Source: Aporrectodea caliginosa
Taxonomy: Eukaryota > Annelida > Clitellata > Crassiclitellata > Lumbricidae
NCBI GenBank assembly: GCA_020284085.1
Contig: JACEVL010000941.1
Span: 182,501-246,500 of the forward strand
Direction: 5' to 3'
Length of the DNA stretch: 64,000 bases
Under the pieces are notes generated by a model, which saw only the letters and a list, made by a program, of their open reading frames with translations, had not been told where the DNA came from and did not search any database. Below are positions 32,341 through 44,474 of the stretch, piece after piece (position 1 is the first letter of the stretch; each line of letters opens with the position of its first letter). The position numbers and the translations under genes were made by a program.

Positions 32341-33761
32341 AGATCTACAGAACAATGTATACATGCATGTAGGTGTGTGGATAAAAGATAATACGATGAG
32401 AATAGGCCTACTGAAACAGTGAAACACCAAGCCAATAAAAATAATAAAAATAATTAAACAATGAGATTGCCAGCAGATAAAAATTATAAAAGCAATATTC
32501 GATTGTTTATCTTCCTTTATAGAGCATAATTATTAGAACTCAATATTTCTAACTGACTGGACATCTGACAAATTGCTCCTCAGATTCGCATTTCTACAGG
32601 ACTTTGCGCGCATAACATTTCTTAGTGACAATAATAATATTATTAATATTACCAACGAACATTATGATATAATAGTCTACGCATTATAAAACAGAGCGTC
32701 AGAAAAATCAAATGCATTATTTAGGCCTATAAGGTGATACATCGGTTTACTGTAAGCGTATCAACTGAAAAAATCGGTGAACACGGAATTTAGACTACAA
32801 AGAATTACCCTATTCCGTTCTGGAATGTTCTTAGTGGTGGGACTTTTGCCACAAGTGGAGGGACTTCTTTCCAGATGCTAGCAGACGGCTTGAGAAGAAA
32901 TAAATTTGGTTCATCAGCATGCAGTCGGAGTCCCATCAGCAACACAATTGGATTGTAATCTAAGTACCGAGGACTCAGGGCTCGAGTCGGAAGAATAGAC
33001 TCCGTGTACGACCCTGGAGACATTACTTACGCGCACTCGACTCTGTCACCAAACAGTATAATTTGATACAGACTTCAAATGGAAATTAAATGCAAGTCCA
33101 GCGATGCACTGGCTTCCTGTCGCGGACCTTGCCGACCCAAAAGCCGAAAATCTGCAAATGAGCGCCTCTCATACGTTTCACTAGGAAGGCAAGAGCTCTT
33201 TCTTCTTTACTAAAATGTAGTCAGGATTTGCTGACAGAAATTCCAGGCCCCTTGGCAGGGCAGTCACGGTCTCTTAAACTATCTTTAAGTTTTATGAGAA
33301 AAATTAAAAAAAACGAATTGAAATAATAAACGTGCGGGTACGACCGCAGAATATTATGTTTATGTATATACAACTATGATTTTATTCAGTTGCTAATTTT
33401 AAAGATTTAATGTTAAAATGTTTGCTAATCAAAAAGCATCTCTCTGGATTTAGCTGCAGCAAAATCGTTTAAAATATCCTAGCATACTATAGTTCAGTGA
33501 TTTTTCCAGATCATATTCGATTGCAAGAGATGCAAGACCATTCAGTCTGTCTTGCTTCATAACAGATCGTTGAACACTTTTAATTTGCTTGAGCTTATAA
33601 TAATTATTTTTCATAAGTTCATTGCGGGCAGCAGGCCCAGTCCAGGCCCCTAAAAGTCGCTAGGCCCCTGGGCATTCCCCCAAACCCCCTTTCGAGGCGG
33701 GCCTGTTGTTCTACACAACTTAATATAGAATTAACATGCTACTGTTATATTTGAGGAAAAC
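32341..33761. other. anonymous sequence
   Basis: AT-rich; no gene or transposon ends recognised. A C-rich stretch at 33635-33700 repeats AGGCCCCT. Confidence 0.5.
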
Positions 33762-33783
33762 GTTGTTGTTGTTGTTGTTGTTG

Positions 33784-33841
<58 letters not shown>
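33762..33841. repeat. (TTG)n-(CTG)n microsatellite
   Basis: A TTG block passing into an uninterrupted CTG block. The poly-Leu frame is an artefact. Confidence 0.95.
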
Positions 33842-33842
<1 letters not shown>

Positions 33843-34080
33843 CGTCCTACTATTTGTATCTCCATCAGTGTTTGTGCAGATATACATTTCCGGACAATTT
33901 ACGGCGATGACCCCATGCAGCGATATTGTATGTTTACGACCATCATGGTCACGATCGATATCTTGACAGTGACCGATGACGCTGATGATTACATCAGTTT
34001 TAAGCCATAGAACCGGACAACGACATCGGGATAAACACCTTCCTATAACCGATTAGATGATTCATATCATATATATAGTC

Positions 34081-34121
<41 letters not shown>

Positions 34122-34278
34122 AACGACATCGGGAGTTATATATATATATATATAGATATATTCATTATGAATCCTATTATATCCATCGTCCTAACAGCCA
34201 AATAAAGTCATCTTGATAGATATCCACAGCGACCATTTGGGTAATACACATACACTCGCGCAGACACCCTGCAGAGTG

Positions 34279-34313
<35 letters not shown>

Positions 34314-34336
34314 TATATCTATGTCTATACATAATA
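33842..34336. other. anonymous sequence with (TA)n and (AC)n
   Basis: (TA)n at about 34084-34120 and 34138-34155, (AC)n at 34280-34310. No gene. Confidence 0.6.
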
Positions 34337-35316
34337 GGGGAGACCGGGGCATAATGGGATACTTAAGGCATATTGAAATTTACGCCATATAGTTAATAAA
34401 AATTCAGGGTTTTCTTGCACTCAGACCACGCCAGCAGATGTAAGGTACAGCATAGATTAGATTAATCCACTTAAGCATCACCCAGACTGAAGATAATGCT
34501 CTCCTACTAGTGTGTCCCAAAATCCCGTTATGCCCCACCATACGGGGTAAAACGGGATATACTTTTCCCATTATGACAAATGATACGTAACATCTAAAAA
34601 GGGAATATGGGCCAGAATAAAAACTTTATAATTTGACAAACGGTATCTTTGAACTCAATAAAGCGATCTGTTTAAAATAAACCATGAACAGCATTTTAAT
34701 GACCCCATCGAAGTTGACTAGGAGGGTGCTTCTTTATTTCTTTCGTTTCCATGTCCGACTCATCTGAAATGTGGATAACTAGCACTTGGCCTAATAGCGT
34801 AGATGAGTCACTCTTCTAAATATTAATAGTAAGCACATATTTATTACAAATTAGGCCTATACAAAAATAAACACCTGCCGAATCTTAACATGGGGCAAAG
34901 TGGGATATCTGTATCTCATTATGCCCCAAATTCAGAAATCCCATTATGCCCCAAATGCTCAAAATGGAAAGTCCTCCATTTTGACACAATCTACTACACT
35001 TGCACCAAATTTCTTTTGGGAATGTAGGCACTATGTATTATACTGCGTATTCATGATATAAGCTAAATTTAATATAACTCCAATCTGTCCAGACAAGCCT
35101 TGGATTATATACGTACCTTACTTCGGGTATTGCAAAAATCAACTTTTCATCCTAAAATTAGCCAGAAACGTCGATATCGCGATTTCTTTTGTCCATCACC
35201 TTAGAAAAACTTTCTACTTCCGGCTGAAAACGTCATCTTTCAATAAAAATAAGTAAGAAGGATTATATTGAGGTTTCCCGTTATGCCCCGGTATCCCATT
35301 ATGCCCCGGTCTCCCC
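34337..35316. mobile_element. 980-bp non-autonomous DNA transposon with TA duplication
   Basis: Perfect 26-bp inverted ends start GGGGAGACCGGGGCATAATG. The element is flanked by TA (34335-34336, 35317-35318). Partial copies of the end motif lie inside (CCCGTTATGCCCC and GGGGTAAAACGGGATA near 34525-34560; GGGGCAAAGTGGGATA, CTCATTATGCCCC and CCCATTATGCCCC between 34892 and 34955). No significant open frame exists. The TA duplication suits the IS630/Tc1/mariner group, but the ends differ completely from the neighbouring mariner, so the superfamily is open. Confidence 0.75.
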
Positions 35317-35449
35317 TATACATATATGTATTCTTCGTTTATTGAATCGCAAAAATGTCAACAAAAGAAGATACAGATCGTCATAAAACATTAACATTGG
35401 TATTGAAAAACAACCGGTATACACACAATATATATGCAAACCATATATA

Positions 35450-36978
35450 CACTGTGAGCCATAAAAAACCGGGCCACTTTATGTTTAGCTATATCTCTGT
35501 CATTTCTTTATCGATTTTTACACTTTTTGCATTATTTTAAACAGGAATCAATACTCTAAAGAGCAGAAATAAACAAAATCGATTTAGTCCTACATGTATG
35601 CTAAACTTGTCTTGCGAAACTGAAGACACTAAAAACACGTGAGAATCGATAAATGCTGCATTTTTACTACTTAAATGCAAACAATTCTTCAGTGCCTTTA
35701 TTTGTTTAAAGTTTGTGTTCAAAATGACTTCCTTTTTCACGTACACATTTTGCCAAGCGACGTCGCCACTGATCAATTGCAGTGTCAATAAGATGTTGTT
35801 CCAGATCGTTCCAGACGGATACGAGACACTGCCGAAGTTCATCAGTGTTCTGAATGCGCTGTTGGTACACGCGCTGTTCCATAATGGACCAGATGGAATA
35901 ATCGAGTGGATTTAGGTCAGGCGAATTGGGTGGCCACATCTCTGGCCCTATGAAGTATGGTGCATTGCGAGACAGATACTCAATTGTTTCACGAGCCCGA
36001 TGCGCCGGAGCTGAATCTTGTTGGAAAATGAGCATGTCGTCAGCAATGTGGCGCATTTGTGGCAACAAATGTTGTGCTAGCATCACGTCTCGATAATATT
36101 GGCCATTGATTTTGGCTCCCGGGTCAACGAATATAAGCTCTGTGCGACCGAGTTTCGAAATTCCCACGGAAACCATGAGCGACTTGCTGAATGTTGTCCT
36201 GGTACGCAACAGACGGTCTGATGAAATCTGTTTCTTTGACACTGAACGAGGCACATAAAGACGATCGTTTTGAGTGTTTGACGGCGCAGCAACTGTAAAT
36301 AACTTTTCATCAGTGAAGAAAATGAAACCGACATCCGATACTGAGAAACGCTGCAGCAATTGTCTAGCTCGTACCAAACGAGATTGACGATTAGCGGTGG
36401 TCAGTTCCTGAGCCCGTCGTCTTTTTAAGCATTTCAGTTCCAAATCGTTATGAATAATGCGTCTGACCGTCGTTTGTGTAAGATTCAGCTCTCTCGCGAT
36501 TTGTCTGGTTGAAAGATGTGTTTTAGGCTTGTCTTCCTGGCTCTGAACCAATTCATTGACGGCGGCGATATTATCTTCAGTTCGCGACGATTTTGGCCGA
36601 CCACTTCCCGCAGCGCGTTCAACTGAACCGGTAGTTCTCAACTTTCGCAGAAAGTCATCTAATGTTTTTCTTTTCCAATTCTTGTTCGGAAACTCCTTAA
36701 TTAATCGTCTAGAAGAATAATTTTTGCATTCCCGCAGATTTTTAATTAAAATTTTATCCTCAAAACTCAACATTTTAAAATTTTAACTCAAATTTTCAAC
36801 CATCAACTTTATTTACATTATGCTGCGAAACGGATATGACGTCATCCGCGCAAGTAAATAAGTAAATCGTAGAGATTTAATTTTTCTTTCAAACGACACA
36901 AAAACTATAAAAAAATTTAAAATACCGACCGCGATATAGCTAAACATAAAGTGGCCCGGTTTTTTATGGCTCACAGTG
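35450..36978 (-). mobile_element. complete mariner-family transposon, 1529 bp
   Basis: Terminal inverted repeats of 46 bp (35450-35495, 36933-36978) are identical and begin CACTGTGAGCCATAAAAAAC. TA flanks both ends (35448-35449, 36979-36980). It encodes one uninterrupted transposase on the minus strand. Perfect ends and an intact frame suggest recent insertion. Confidence 0.95.
35706..36773 (-). CDS. mariner-family (DD37D-type) transposase
   Basis: Cut-and-paste transposase of 355 residues, about the usual length for the group. Residues 1-125 form two helix-turn-helix units with a GSGRP linker (56-60), for binding the inverted ends. The catalytic domain shows D155 (FFTDEKLF), D253 (QQDSAPAH) and D291 (PDLNPLDYSIW). 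There are 37 residues between the second and third Asp, which puts it in the DD37D (maT-like) group and not in Tc1 DD34E or classical mariner DD34D. No stop or frameshift is present. The start is the ATG 205 bp inside the right end. It acts on the 46-bp repeats that flank it. Activity is inferred from intactness only. Confidence 0.93.
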   Translation of the reverse strand: MLSFEDKILIKNLRECKNYSSRRLIKEFPNKNWKRKTLDDFLRKLRTTGSVERAAGSGRPKSSRTEDNIAAVNELVQSQEDKPKTHLSTRQIARELNLTQTTVRRIIHNDLELKCLKRRRAQELTTANRQSRLVRARQLLQRFSVSDVGFIFFTDEKLFTVAAPSNTQNDRLYVPRSVSKKQISSDRLLRTRTTFSKSLMVSVGISKLGRTELIFVDPGAKINGQYYRDVMLAQHLLPQMRHIADDMLIFQQDSAPAHRARETIEYLSRNAPYFIGPEMWPPNSPDLNPLDYSIWSIMEQRVYQQRIQNTDELRQCLVSVWNDLEQHLIDTAIDQWRRRLAKCVREKGSHFEHKL

Positions 36979-37011
36979 TATATATAATATATATATATTA
37001 TTATATATATT

Positions 37012-39313
37012 GATAATATCTTTACTAATGCCTGGCTACGGGCAACTACTTCCTCGATAATTGCTTGTGATATATCCGACCACCTACCAATATTCGCCCA
37101 TTTCCATTACGAAGCCCAGACGACTGTAAAGCCTCCTGCTGAGAATTACAGGAAAATCACTAATGATGGAATAAATGTCTTCCAGGAGGCCCTATCTTCT
37201 ACTGATTGGACTTTAGTTACAAAGGCCTGCCCCAATAACGATCCGAACGAGGCTTACGATCAATTCATGTTGTCTTACAAATTAGCGTACGATGACGCCT
37301 TTCCACATGCTGTTAAAAATGGTCGGCGGGGACCCCTTCTAAAAAAGCAGTGGATGTCCAATTGTCCCATGGCCTGTTAAAATCATGCAAAACAAAAAAC
37401 TCGCTTTATTTGAAATACCTAAAAAATCCAAGTGAGTTAAATAAAACTAAATTCATCACTTTTAGAAATAAATTTAAATCTACTCGATTGCGGGCTGAAA
37501 AAAACTATTACGCTGACGAGTTTTGTAAGAATAGTAGTAACCTGAAGAGAACGTGGAGTCTTATTCGCTCATTAATTGGAGTAGAGAATAATGACTCGTC
37601 GATTGACTTTTTAAATTCTGACGGGGTCAAGATTGAAGATCCGGAAGAAATTGCCAATAAATTCAACAGTTATTTTACGGGAATCGCCCAATCACTAGCT
37701 AATAAAATCCCCGATCAGTCTATTCCCTTTGAAGATTACTTGAGACCTCCTATTGCTAACTCTTTTGGTCTCGATGGTACAACTCCCGGGTGAAATAATA
37801 AAATTGGGTCGTACAATCCGTTTATCTCATAGTAAGGGAATCGATGACATTGACCCTTTTGTTGCTTCCCCTTCACTAATCAATGTCGCTAGGCCACTGG
37901 CTGAAATTATCAACTGTTCGTTTTGCTCTGGTATATTCCCTAACGCATTGAAAATCGCTAAGGTAGTTCCTATCTTTAAAAAGGGTGAGAAGGGGAAGTG
38001 GCTAACTACAGACCCATCTCCGTTCTCCCGTTCTTTGCTAACATATTTGAAAAGTTAATGTACGAAAGACTAAGCAACTTTCTAGAAAAAGCTAATATTA
38101 TATTTCCATCTCAACATGGTTTTCAAGCTGGTCACTCTCCATCTATGCCATTGCTGAGTATCCAAGACAAAATATCAGAAGCAATAGAAAATAATGAATT
38201 CTCTCTTGGAGTCTTTTTCGACTTGGCCAAGGCTTTTGACACTGTGAACCATAACATTAAGCTTACTTAAAAAACTAAATAACTATGGAATAAGAGGAGC
38301 CCAACTCAATTGGTTTGCCAGTTATCTTGAGGACCGCTCACAATTAGTGCACTGCAACGGAGCCTCTTCGATGATGCGTGCAATTAAATTTGGGATTCCT
38401 CAAGGATCGAATCTAGGACCACTATTATTCCTAATCTATATTAATGACCTTCCAAACGCCTCACCTCTTATGTATTTCATTCTCTTTGCTGATGATACTA
38501 ATATTTTCCCACAGCTCCTTGGACATTTTATATCAAAAAGTGAATGCTGACCTTTCTCTGATTGCCAACTGGTTTCGTGCCAATAAATTATCTCTCAATC
38601 TTGATAAGACCAATTATATATTATTTAGGTCTCATACAAAAAATTGTCCCTCTGACTCAAAAACACTATGTATCGATGGGAACCCAATTACTCAGGTGAC
38701 GTCATCCAAGTTTCTAGGAGTAGTACTGGACCAGCATCTGTCGTGGAAGGACCATATTAAGACAATCTCCTCCAAAATAGCAAAGAACATGGGGATCCTA
38801 AATCGTGCCTCTTATCTTCTGCCACCCAAGGTTCGGTTAACGCTTTATTACTCGCTGATTTATCCCTACCTTGGTTATTGTAACTTAATCTGGGCCTCTA
38901 CGTACAAGTCAAACCTGCAAAGGCTGACCATCCTCCAAAAGCGAGCTGTCCGATTCATTGCTGGCACTCCCTACGGATCTCACACCAGCAAGTCGTTTCT
39001 TGAATTTAAAATCCTAACTGTTGAACAGATTAGGATAGCGCAAGTAGGCGAATTCATGTATCGGTATGAGCACAAGCTATTACCAGCTATATACCAAAAA
39101 CTTTTTCTCCTTACCTCTGAAATACATTCCTATCCCACTAGAAGCACCAAGTTGTATCGACAGCCCTTTGCCCACACAAATACTCGACTGTTTTCCATTA
39201 GATTCGCTGGGGCTAAGGTATGGAACAATATTCCCCTATGGATCCGCCAATTGACTGCTTTACAAATATTTAAGAATAAATTACGCCACTGTCTGATTCA
39301 TCTAGACATTTGA
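37012..39313 (+). pseudogene. LINE ORF2 (endonuclease end, reverse transcriptase), frameshifted
   Basis: Segments in different frames: 37012-37380 (endonuclease end, stop at 37378), 37350-37793, 37753-about 38010, 37998-38270 (NYRPISVLPFFANIFEKLMY and FDLAKAFDTVNH, reverse-transcriptase motifs), about 38270-38510 (GIPQGSNLGPLLF, then catalytic FADD at about 38487), and 38444-39313 (thumb and C-terminal region ending VWNNIPLWIRQ...FKNKLRHCLI). At least five shifts break the frame, so it cannot make a working enzyme, although motif sequences are well kept. In life the protein nicks DNA and copies its own RNA. Jockey/CR1-like is my reading of motif style, not a phylogeny. Confidence 0.88.
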
Positions 39314-39580
39314 ATGATTGCTATTTACTGTTATTGGTGTTTAGTTAAGTTCTATTAGTTAAGTTATCCTAATTTTTGTCTAATTCCTGTCTACGAAAGC
39401 AAGCTTGCTGTCATGTGTTATCGAGACTTTTTATTTCATTACCTGGGTGGACCTATTTAGCGGGATAATCCATCCCTTCAGGGTCCTCCACTTGGTAACC
39501 GGAACGTCGTTGAATGATAACTGCCATAATTGTAAATATGTTGTCGGTTACAGGAAAAAATAAATTGAATTGAATTGAAT
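37012..39580 (+). mobile_element. 5'-truncated non-LTR retrotransposon (jockey/CR1-like LINE)
   Basis: Starts abruptly inside the end of an APE-type endonuclease (SDHLPIF) and runs through reverse transcriptase and C-terminal domain to 39313. A 3' untranslated region follows, ending AATAAATTGAATTGAATTGAAT. The 5' truncation and short tandem-repeat tail are typical of target-primed reverse transcription. It begins 32 bp from the TA flank of the mariner. Confidence 0.85.
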
Positions 39581-40147
39581 ATATATATATATATGTTATA
39601 TATATGTTATATATATATGTTATGGACATGTTGGAAGTGGGCCCTAATCTCCTTTTTGGACAGGAGTCACAGGACAGAATCTCGCCTTCTATAATCGTCC
39701 TCCTCCTCTAAGCATAGCACGCATGTTAAAAAGTGTGGCTTAATGACGCAGCCATATATATAGGATTATCGATGATGATTGAAGAGAAAGAACCACCATC
39801 ATGGTCTCTTGTGGTCTCAGCGTCTATTCTTCCTTCTCTTATTCCGTTCACTCATTTCTTTTTGCTTATCCTCTCTTTCCTGCTCCTTCTTTTCTCATCA
39901 GCAACCGCTTTCGCTTCCCTCTCCCCTCCTTCTCCCACTCTTCCTCATCTTCTTTCTGCCTCTTCTCTATCTCTCTCTGTCTGTCTGTCTCTGTATCCCT
40001 CTGTATCTCTTCCTTTCTCTCCTCATACTCTTGATCCACCTCTTCCTCCCTTCTTTTCTGGATGTTGGCCTGATTACGACTTTGTTTGTTTTGATGCTCC
40101 ACTATTTGATGCCTTGTGAGTTCATCATCGGCGCTATAAGAAGTTGC
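39581..40147. other. (AT)n and pyrimidine-rich sequence ending in a retroposon tail
   Basis: (AT)n with TATATGTTA at 39581-39622; C/T-rich 39800-40060. At 40126-40147, CATCGGCGCTATAAGAAGTTGC is the same 3' terminus as at 3.24 and 49.80 kb and leads straight into (TAA)n. Confidence 0.55.
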
Positions 40148-40391
<244 letters not shown>

Positions 40392-40469
40392 TTAACGCTA
40401 ATAATTTTTACATTTTAATTAATCTTGAAGTCCCTGAGGGATCATGTTTACCTCGGAGAAAAAAAAAAT

Positions 40470-40481
40470 AATAATAACAGC

Positions 40482-40568
<87 letters not shown>
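40470..40568. repeat. (TAA)n microsatellite, second block
   Basis: Preceded by a run of A and bordered on both sides by ACAGCAA, 80 bp from the first block. Confidence 0.95.
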
Positions 40569-40569
<1 letters not shown>

Positions 40570-41085
40570 GCAATAACAACAACAAAATCATTAGCAGCAG
40601 CAACAATCCTATCCCTTATCTTAATATTATAGCCTATTACATCTCATTTTTACTGTACTCCTCTCCCTCCTCGTCTTCATCCTAGTCCTAATATTGCTAT
40701 CATCTTCTTCTTTCTTCCTCCACATCTTCCCAAGCATTTTCCTCCTCCACGCTCTCTTCTTCCTGAACCTCTTTCTTCCTCACTCCTTGTCCAGTACGAT
40801 GATTTAAACGGCGTCAGTGACTGACGCTGTCTATCATTCTCCGGGACAGATATCTTATTAAGAAAGCAACCGGATGCAAATGATCTCGATTGCATCGTCA
40901 ATTGGGAGGATAGCAAAATAAGTCTGCAGTAAGACAGACGTATGTCTGGAACCTCCGTTTCAGTAGAGCATCCTATAATTCCACAAGGATGATAAACACA
41001 GCCGCAGTCTGGGTTACTAAGATGCCTTCCTACAAGTATGGTACAAAATGATCGATCTTATGCAAACATGTTGCTCTTTTGAAAC
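40569..41085. other. anonymous sequence
   Basis: Pyrimidine-rich to about 40790, then mixed. No gene recognised. Confidence 0.5.
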
Positions 41086-41264
41086 CATGGGCGTATTTAG
41101 GGGGGTGGTTTTACGGATTCAACCCCCCAAATAAGTGAGAAAAAAAAATTTCTTCCATGCTTTTACATGCAAAATACCGAAAAACTGGACTTTTGCGACC
41201 ATTTCCAATGTAAAACCCCCCAAATCTTAACCAACCCCCCGAAATTTTTCTGGCTACGCCCATG
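41086..41264. mobile_element. 179-bp hAT-type MITE, copy 2
   Basis: Ends CATGGGCGTA and TACGCCCATG are perfect 10-bp inverted repeats, flanked by perfect 8-bp duplications TTTGAAAC (41078-41085, 41265-41272). The interior is alignable end to end with the copy at 3381-3560. The perfect duplication suggests it is the younger of the two. Confidence 0.88.
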
Positions 41265-41374
41265 TTTGAAACTGTGATGTCAGGTAGGCTTGCGAGATTA
41301 CTTTGCATTTGTGAGGTACTTGATTGTTCCTATAGTCATATCCAGGTACATAGATACATAGATACAGAGATACA

Positions 41375-42146
41375 GCATGGAATGCCCTACCTAAAGATCT
41401 CCAGTCCATACCCAACTTAAACTTATTTTAAAAAAGGTGCACTCATGGTTAGTTGATCACTAAGCCGATTCAAAATGCCCTCGTTTCTTTAATGCTTACT
41501 GTCAAGATATTACCCTTACATAACCTATATTGTATTGTGTTGTGTTTGAACACTTGTTGTAGCGCCCCTTCCAGATTGACACTTGTTATAGCGCCCCTTC
41601 TATATAATATGTCTGTATCTCCTCTGTTTTTGTTGATAAGCTAGTTACATTCTAACAACTATCTAAGATTGATGCTAAAATATGTGGTTTGCTAGAAATG
41701 TGTCATTACTGTTACATTACCAGTTTGTTTGCATACTTATGAACGGGTCATTTCTGTTACATTGCCAGTTTGTTTGCATACTTATGTACGGGTCATTACT
41801 GTCACATTGCCAGTTTGTTTGCATACTTATGAACGGGTCATTACTGTTACATTGCCAGTTTGGTTGCATACTTACGAACGGGTCGAGGTCTGTTATACCA
41901 AAGACTGCTACCTTGTTTTAAATACCTACATAATGTCAAATTGTAAAACTGCAACTGTTATTGTTTAACTAATCGCCATCCAATACTGAAACTGATAATT
42001 AGGGGGCCCTACTTAGTGGGACCAAGGTCCCTTCTGGTCCCCCCATTGTAACCACTCGAAATACTTATAATATGTAATATCATCTGTGTAATACTGGTTT
42101 GGCTACAATAAAATGATGGTTATGGTTATGGTTATGGTTATGGTTA
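41375..42146 (+). pseudogene. LINE C-terminal and 3' remnant with (GGTTAT)n tail
   Basis: At 41375 the frame reads AWNALPKDLQSIPNLNLF, the conserved end of a non-LTR ORF2 (WN.LP.DL...L..F), then a stop. A long 3' untranslated stretch contains GGGACCAAGGTCCC and ends CTACAATAAAATGATGGTTATGG with five GGTTAT units. A 45-bp minisatellite sits inside this untranslated region. Confidence 0.6.
41702..41885. repeat. 45-bp minisatellite, four units
   Basis: Unit GGGTCATTACTGTTACATTG CCAGTTTGTTTGCATACTTATGAAC (split here), four copies with few differences. Confidence 0.9.
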
Positions 42147-43721
42147 TACAGAGATACATACGTAGATACATAATTATATTCACACACAAAATGCACAAAA
42201 ATACATGCATACATCATAAATACATATATACCTACATATTTACATACATATTATATAAAACATGTAAACAATAATTGTTTGCCATAAATTTTAATAGTGT
42301 GATAACAAGAAAAATATTAACCGAATGATGAGTTGTCTTAATGGGTACAAAATGGGAAGTCCATACTATAATTCATGACAGCATTTTGAAACACCAGTTC
42401 TAGATAACATAGAATAGATTAAGACTATCGAAAAGAACAGACAGAGGTCTATAATTATATAAATATATTCACCGAAAAACTTGCATACATGTATATGCAC
42501 AAAAATACATGCATACATCCATAAATATTAACTCACAAATAAATAATGCAAATAGATCATGCATACATACATGCATTACCTACAAACATATACTTACATA
42601 CTTATACATAATATGCATTTATACATACATATATTCATGCATAAATACATACTCACATGCACACATGCATAGGCCTATATACATACATAGATACATACAT
42701 ACATACATTAATACAGGCATGTGTGTATTCATTCCTACAACGTATAGAGACGTACATAGAGAACGCGCCATGAAGGGTCCTACGTGGGAGAGAGACATTT
42801 CGAGCGAGTGCTCCTGAGTGACAAAGATTGTTCTAGAGTCGCAGAAGCCTCATTGACTCCAACTACACGTAGCGACGCGTATGAACAATAACAATATCAG
42901 ATAAAATCTGATATAATAGAGATAGCCATATGACGCCTGCTGGAATATATCTTTCCATGTGGCTGTTATATGCCAATATTATGCACGTGATTGAAACGAA
43001 TATCCTCTTATCTTGGAGTGAGGAAGAAGTGAGGCCAGCAATGGCTTAGTAATGACCGGTTCAACCGGTGCAATAAAGCGCCACCCCCGACAATTTAAGG
43101 CTCCACCGGTCTCAGTGAATTAGTTCGCCAGCATTAAACTGCCGGAATAACGGCTTCATAATCGATAGGGATTTAGAGGGATATGCCACCGAACGGAGGA
43201 GTCTCAAAGTCTCTGCCAAGCCACTGGATATTACTTATGTAATTGTACATGCCATAGGCCTAATCAGAAATGTATATAGCGCCGAGAAATTAATCAGTAA
43301 TAGTAATTTGGCATTTATAGGACACCGCTCAAAGAGCAAAGCAAACTAAAGGCGCTCTCTGCGCTATAGGCCTATAATTATGTCAAATGTCATTACTAAC
43401 TGGACTATTTCATCAGTTTGTAAAACAATGGTGCTCTCTAGGTTGGCGAAAGTTTTGCCAATGTTCATCAGCAAGGAAAATTTAATCAGTAAGCATTATT
43501 GTGAAATAACTAGACGACGCCGTAATTCAGCGTTCAACGAGATATCACGGCCTCCAGTGACCCTAACGGTGACCTTACCTTATTTCTAGATTGCAATGAA
43601 GTGATGTCGCGGTTTCTCTATTTAATAGGAACTAATTCGCATAATGTTATTATTGCTGGTTTTATTACTCTTGCTGATATTATCATTGTTATTTGTATTA
43701 TTATTATTAATATATTTTAAC
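42147..43721. other. (ATAC)n-rich then anonymous sequence
   Basis: Degenerate ATAC/ACAT tetramers at 42147-42260 and 42480-42740. At 43265-43370, ATATAGCGCCG and GGCGCT...GCGCTATAGG mark another copy of the GCGC-type repeat. No gene recognised. Confidence 0.5.
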
Positions 43722-44206
43722 TGGGCTGGTACTGATTAAAAAAATTAATCGATTAATCCCCAAAATTTAACTTCGATTAATCGATTAAATTCGATTAATT
43801 TTGTATCTGCTACGTAAAACTTGAAACGCTGTTTAAAATGTAGTCACTGAGTCAGTTAGGCTACTACTTTCTTTCTACAAAATGTTTTAATCATTCCACA
43901 TAGCTTACTGAAGGTGAAACGTCAGCGATGTGTTTGAACCAGCGAACTGTTTATTGCAATGGACAGTTAATTTTGTCGTCATCTTCGACTTTTCCATTAG
44001 TATTTACCTTAAATGCAAAATGATCTCCTAATTTTCCACTCTAACGTTTCAGATGATCATTGTTCACCATATTATTTACTCTGGAAATGGGCCCCTCGAT
44101 ATCATGAAATAAGGCCGAAGTAAAAAAAATTATTCGAACAAGCCAAAATTAATCGATTAAAATTTGTAACGATTACTCGATTAAAATCGTTAAAATCCCA
44201 TCCCTA
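43722..44206. mobile_element. 485-bp non-autonomous hAT element rich in TTAATCGATTAA
   Basis: The right end on the minus strand is TAGGGATGGGATTTTAACG and the left end TGGGCTGGTACTGATTAAA. The flanking 8-mers are ATTTTAAC (43714-43721) and ATTGTAAC (44207-44214), a 7/8 match. Both subterminal regions carry several ATTAATCGATTAA palindromes, as hAT subterminal binding sites often do. No open frame. Confidence 0.65.
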
Positions 44207-44474
44207 ATTGTAACGTATTGATTTATTCCTTTATAATTCGTAGGTCTATTTACTATTTTTTTATTTTGCCCAAGATAGGTTTACATAAGCCTCTGGACTT
44301 AAATGATCCTGGTAATTGTTAATTAATGTCTGGGTTGGTTAACCCTCGTCCAATTCAGGAAGGAAGAAAGCCTCGTCCAATTCAGGAAGGAAGAAAGTGC
44401 TGCGAATGTGACAATAGAGAGGCGTTGGAAGAAATGGCATGTTATTATAATTATTATTATTGCTACTATTCAAT
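44207..44474. other. anonymous sequence with 27-bp tandem duplication
   Basis: CCTCGTCCAATTCAGGAAGG AAGAAAG (split here) is present twice in tandem near 44343-44396. Confidence 0.7.

Noticed and set aside
41702..41885. CRISPR-like array of 45-bp repeats
   Set aside because: Units are contiguous without unique spacers, in a eukaryotic context.
42117..42146. Telomere-like (GGTTAT)n
   Set aside because: Only five units directly after an AATAAA-containing LINE 3' end; a retroposon tail is simpler.
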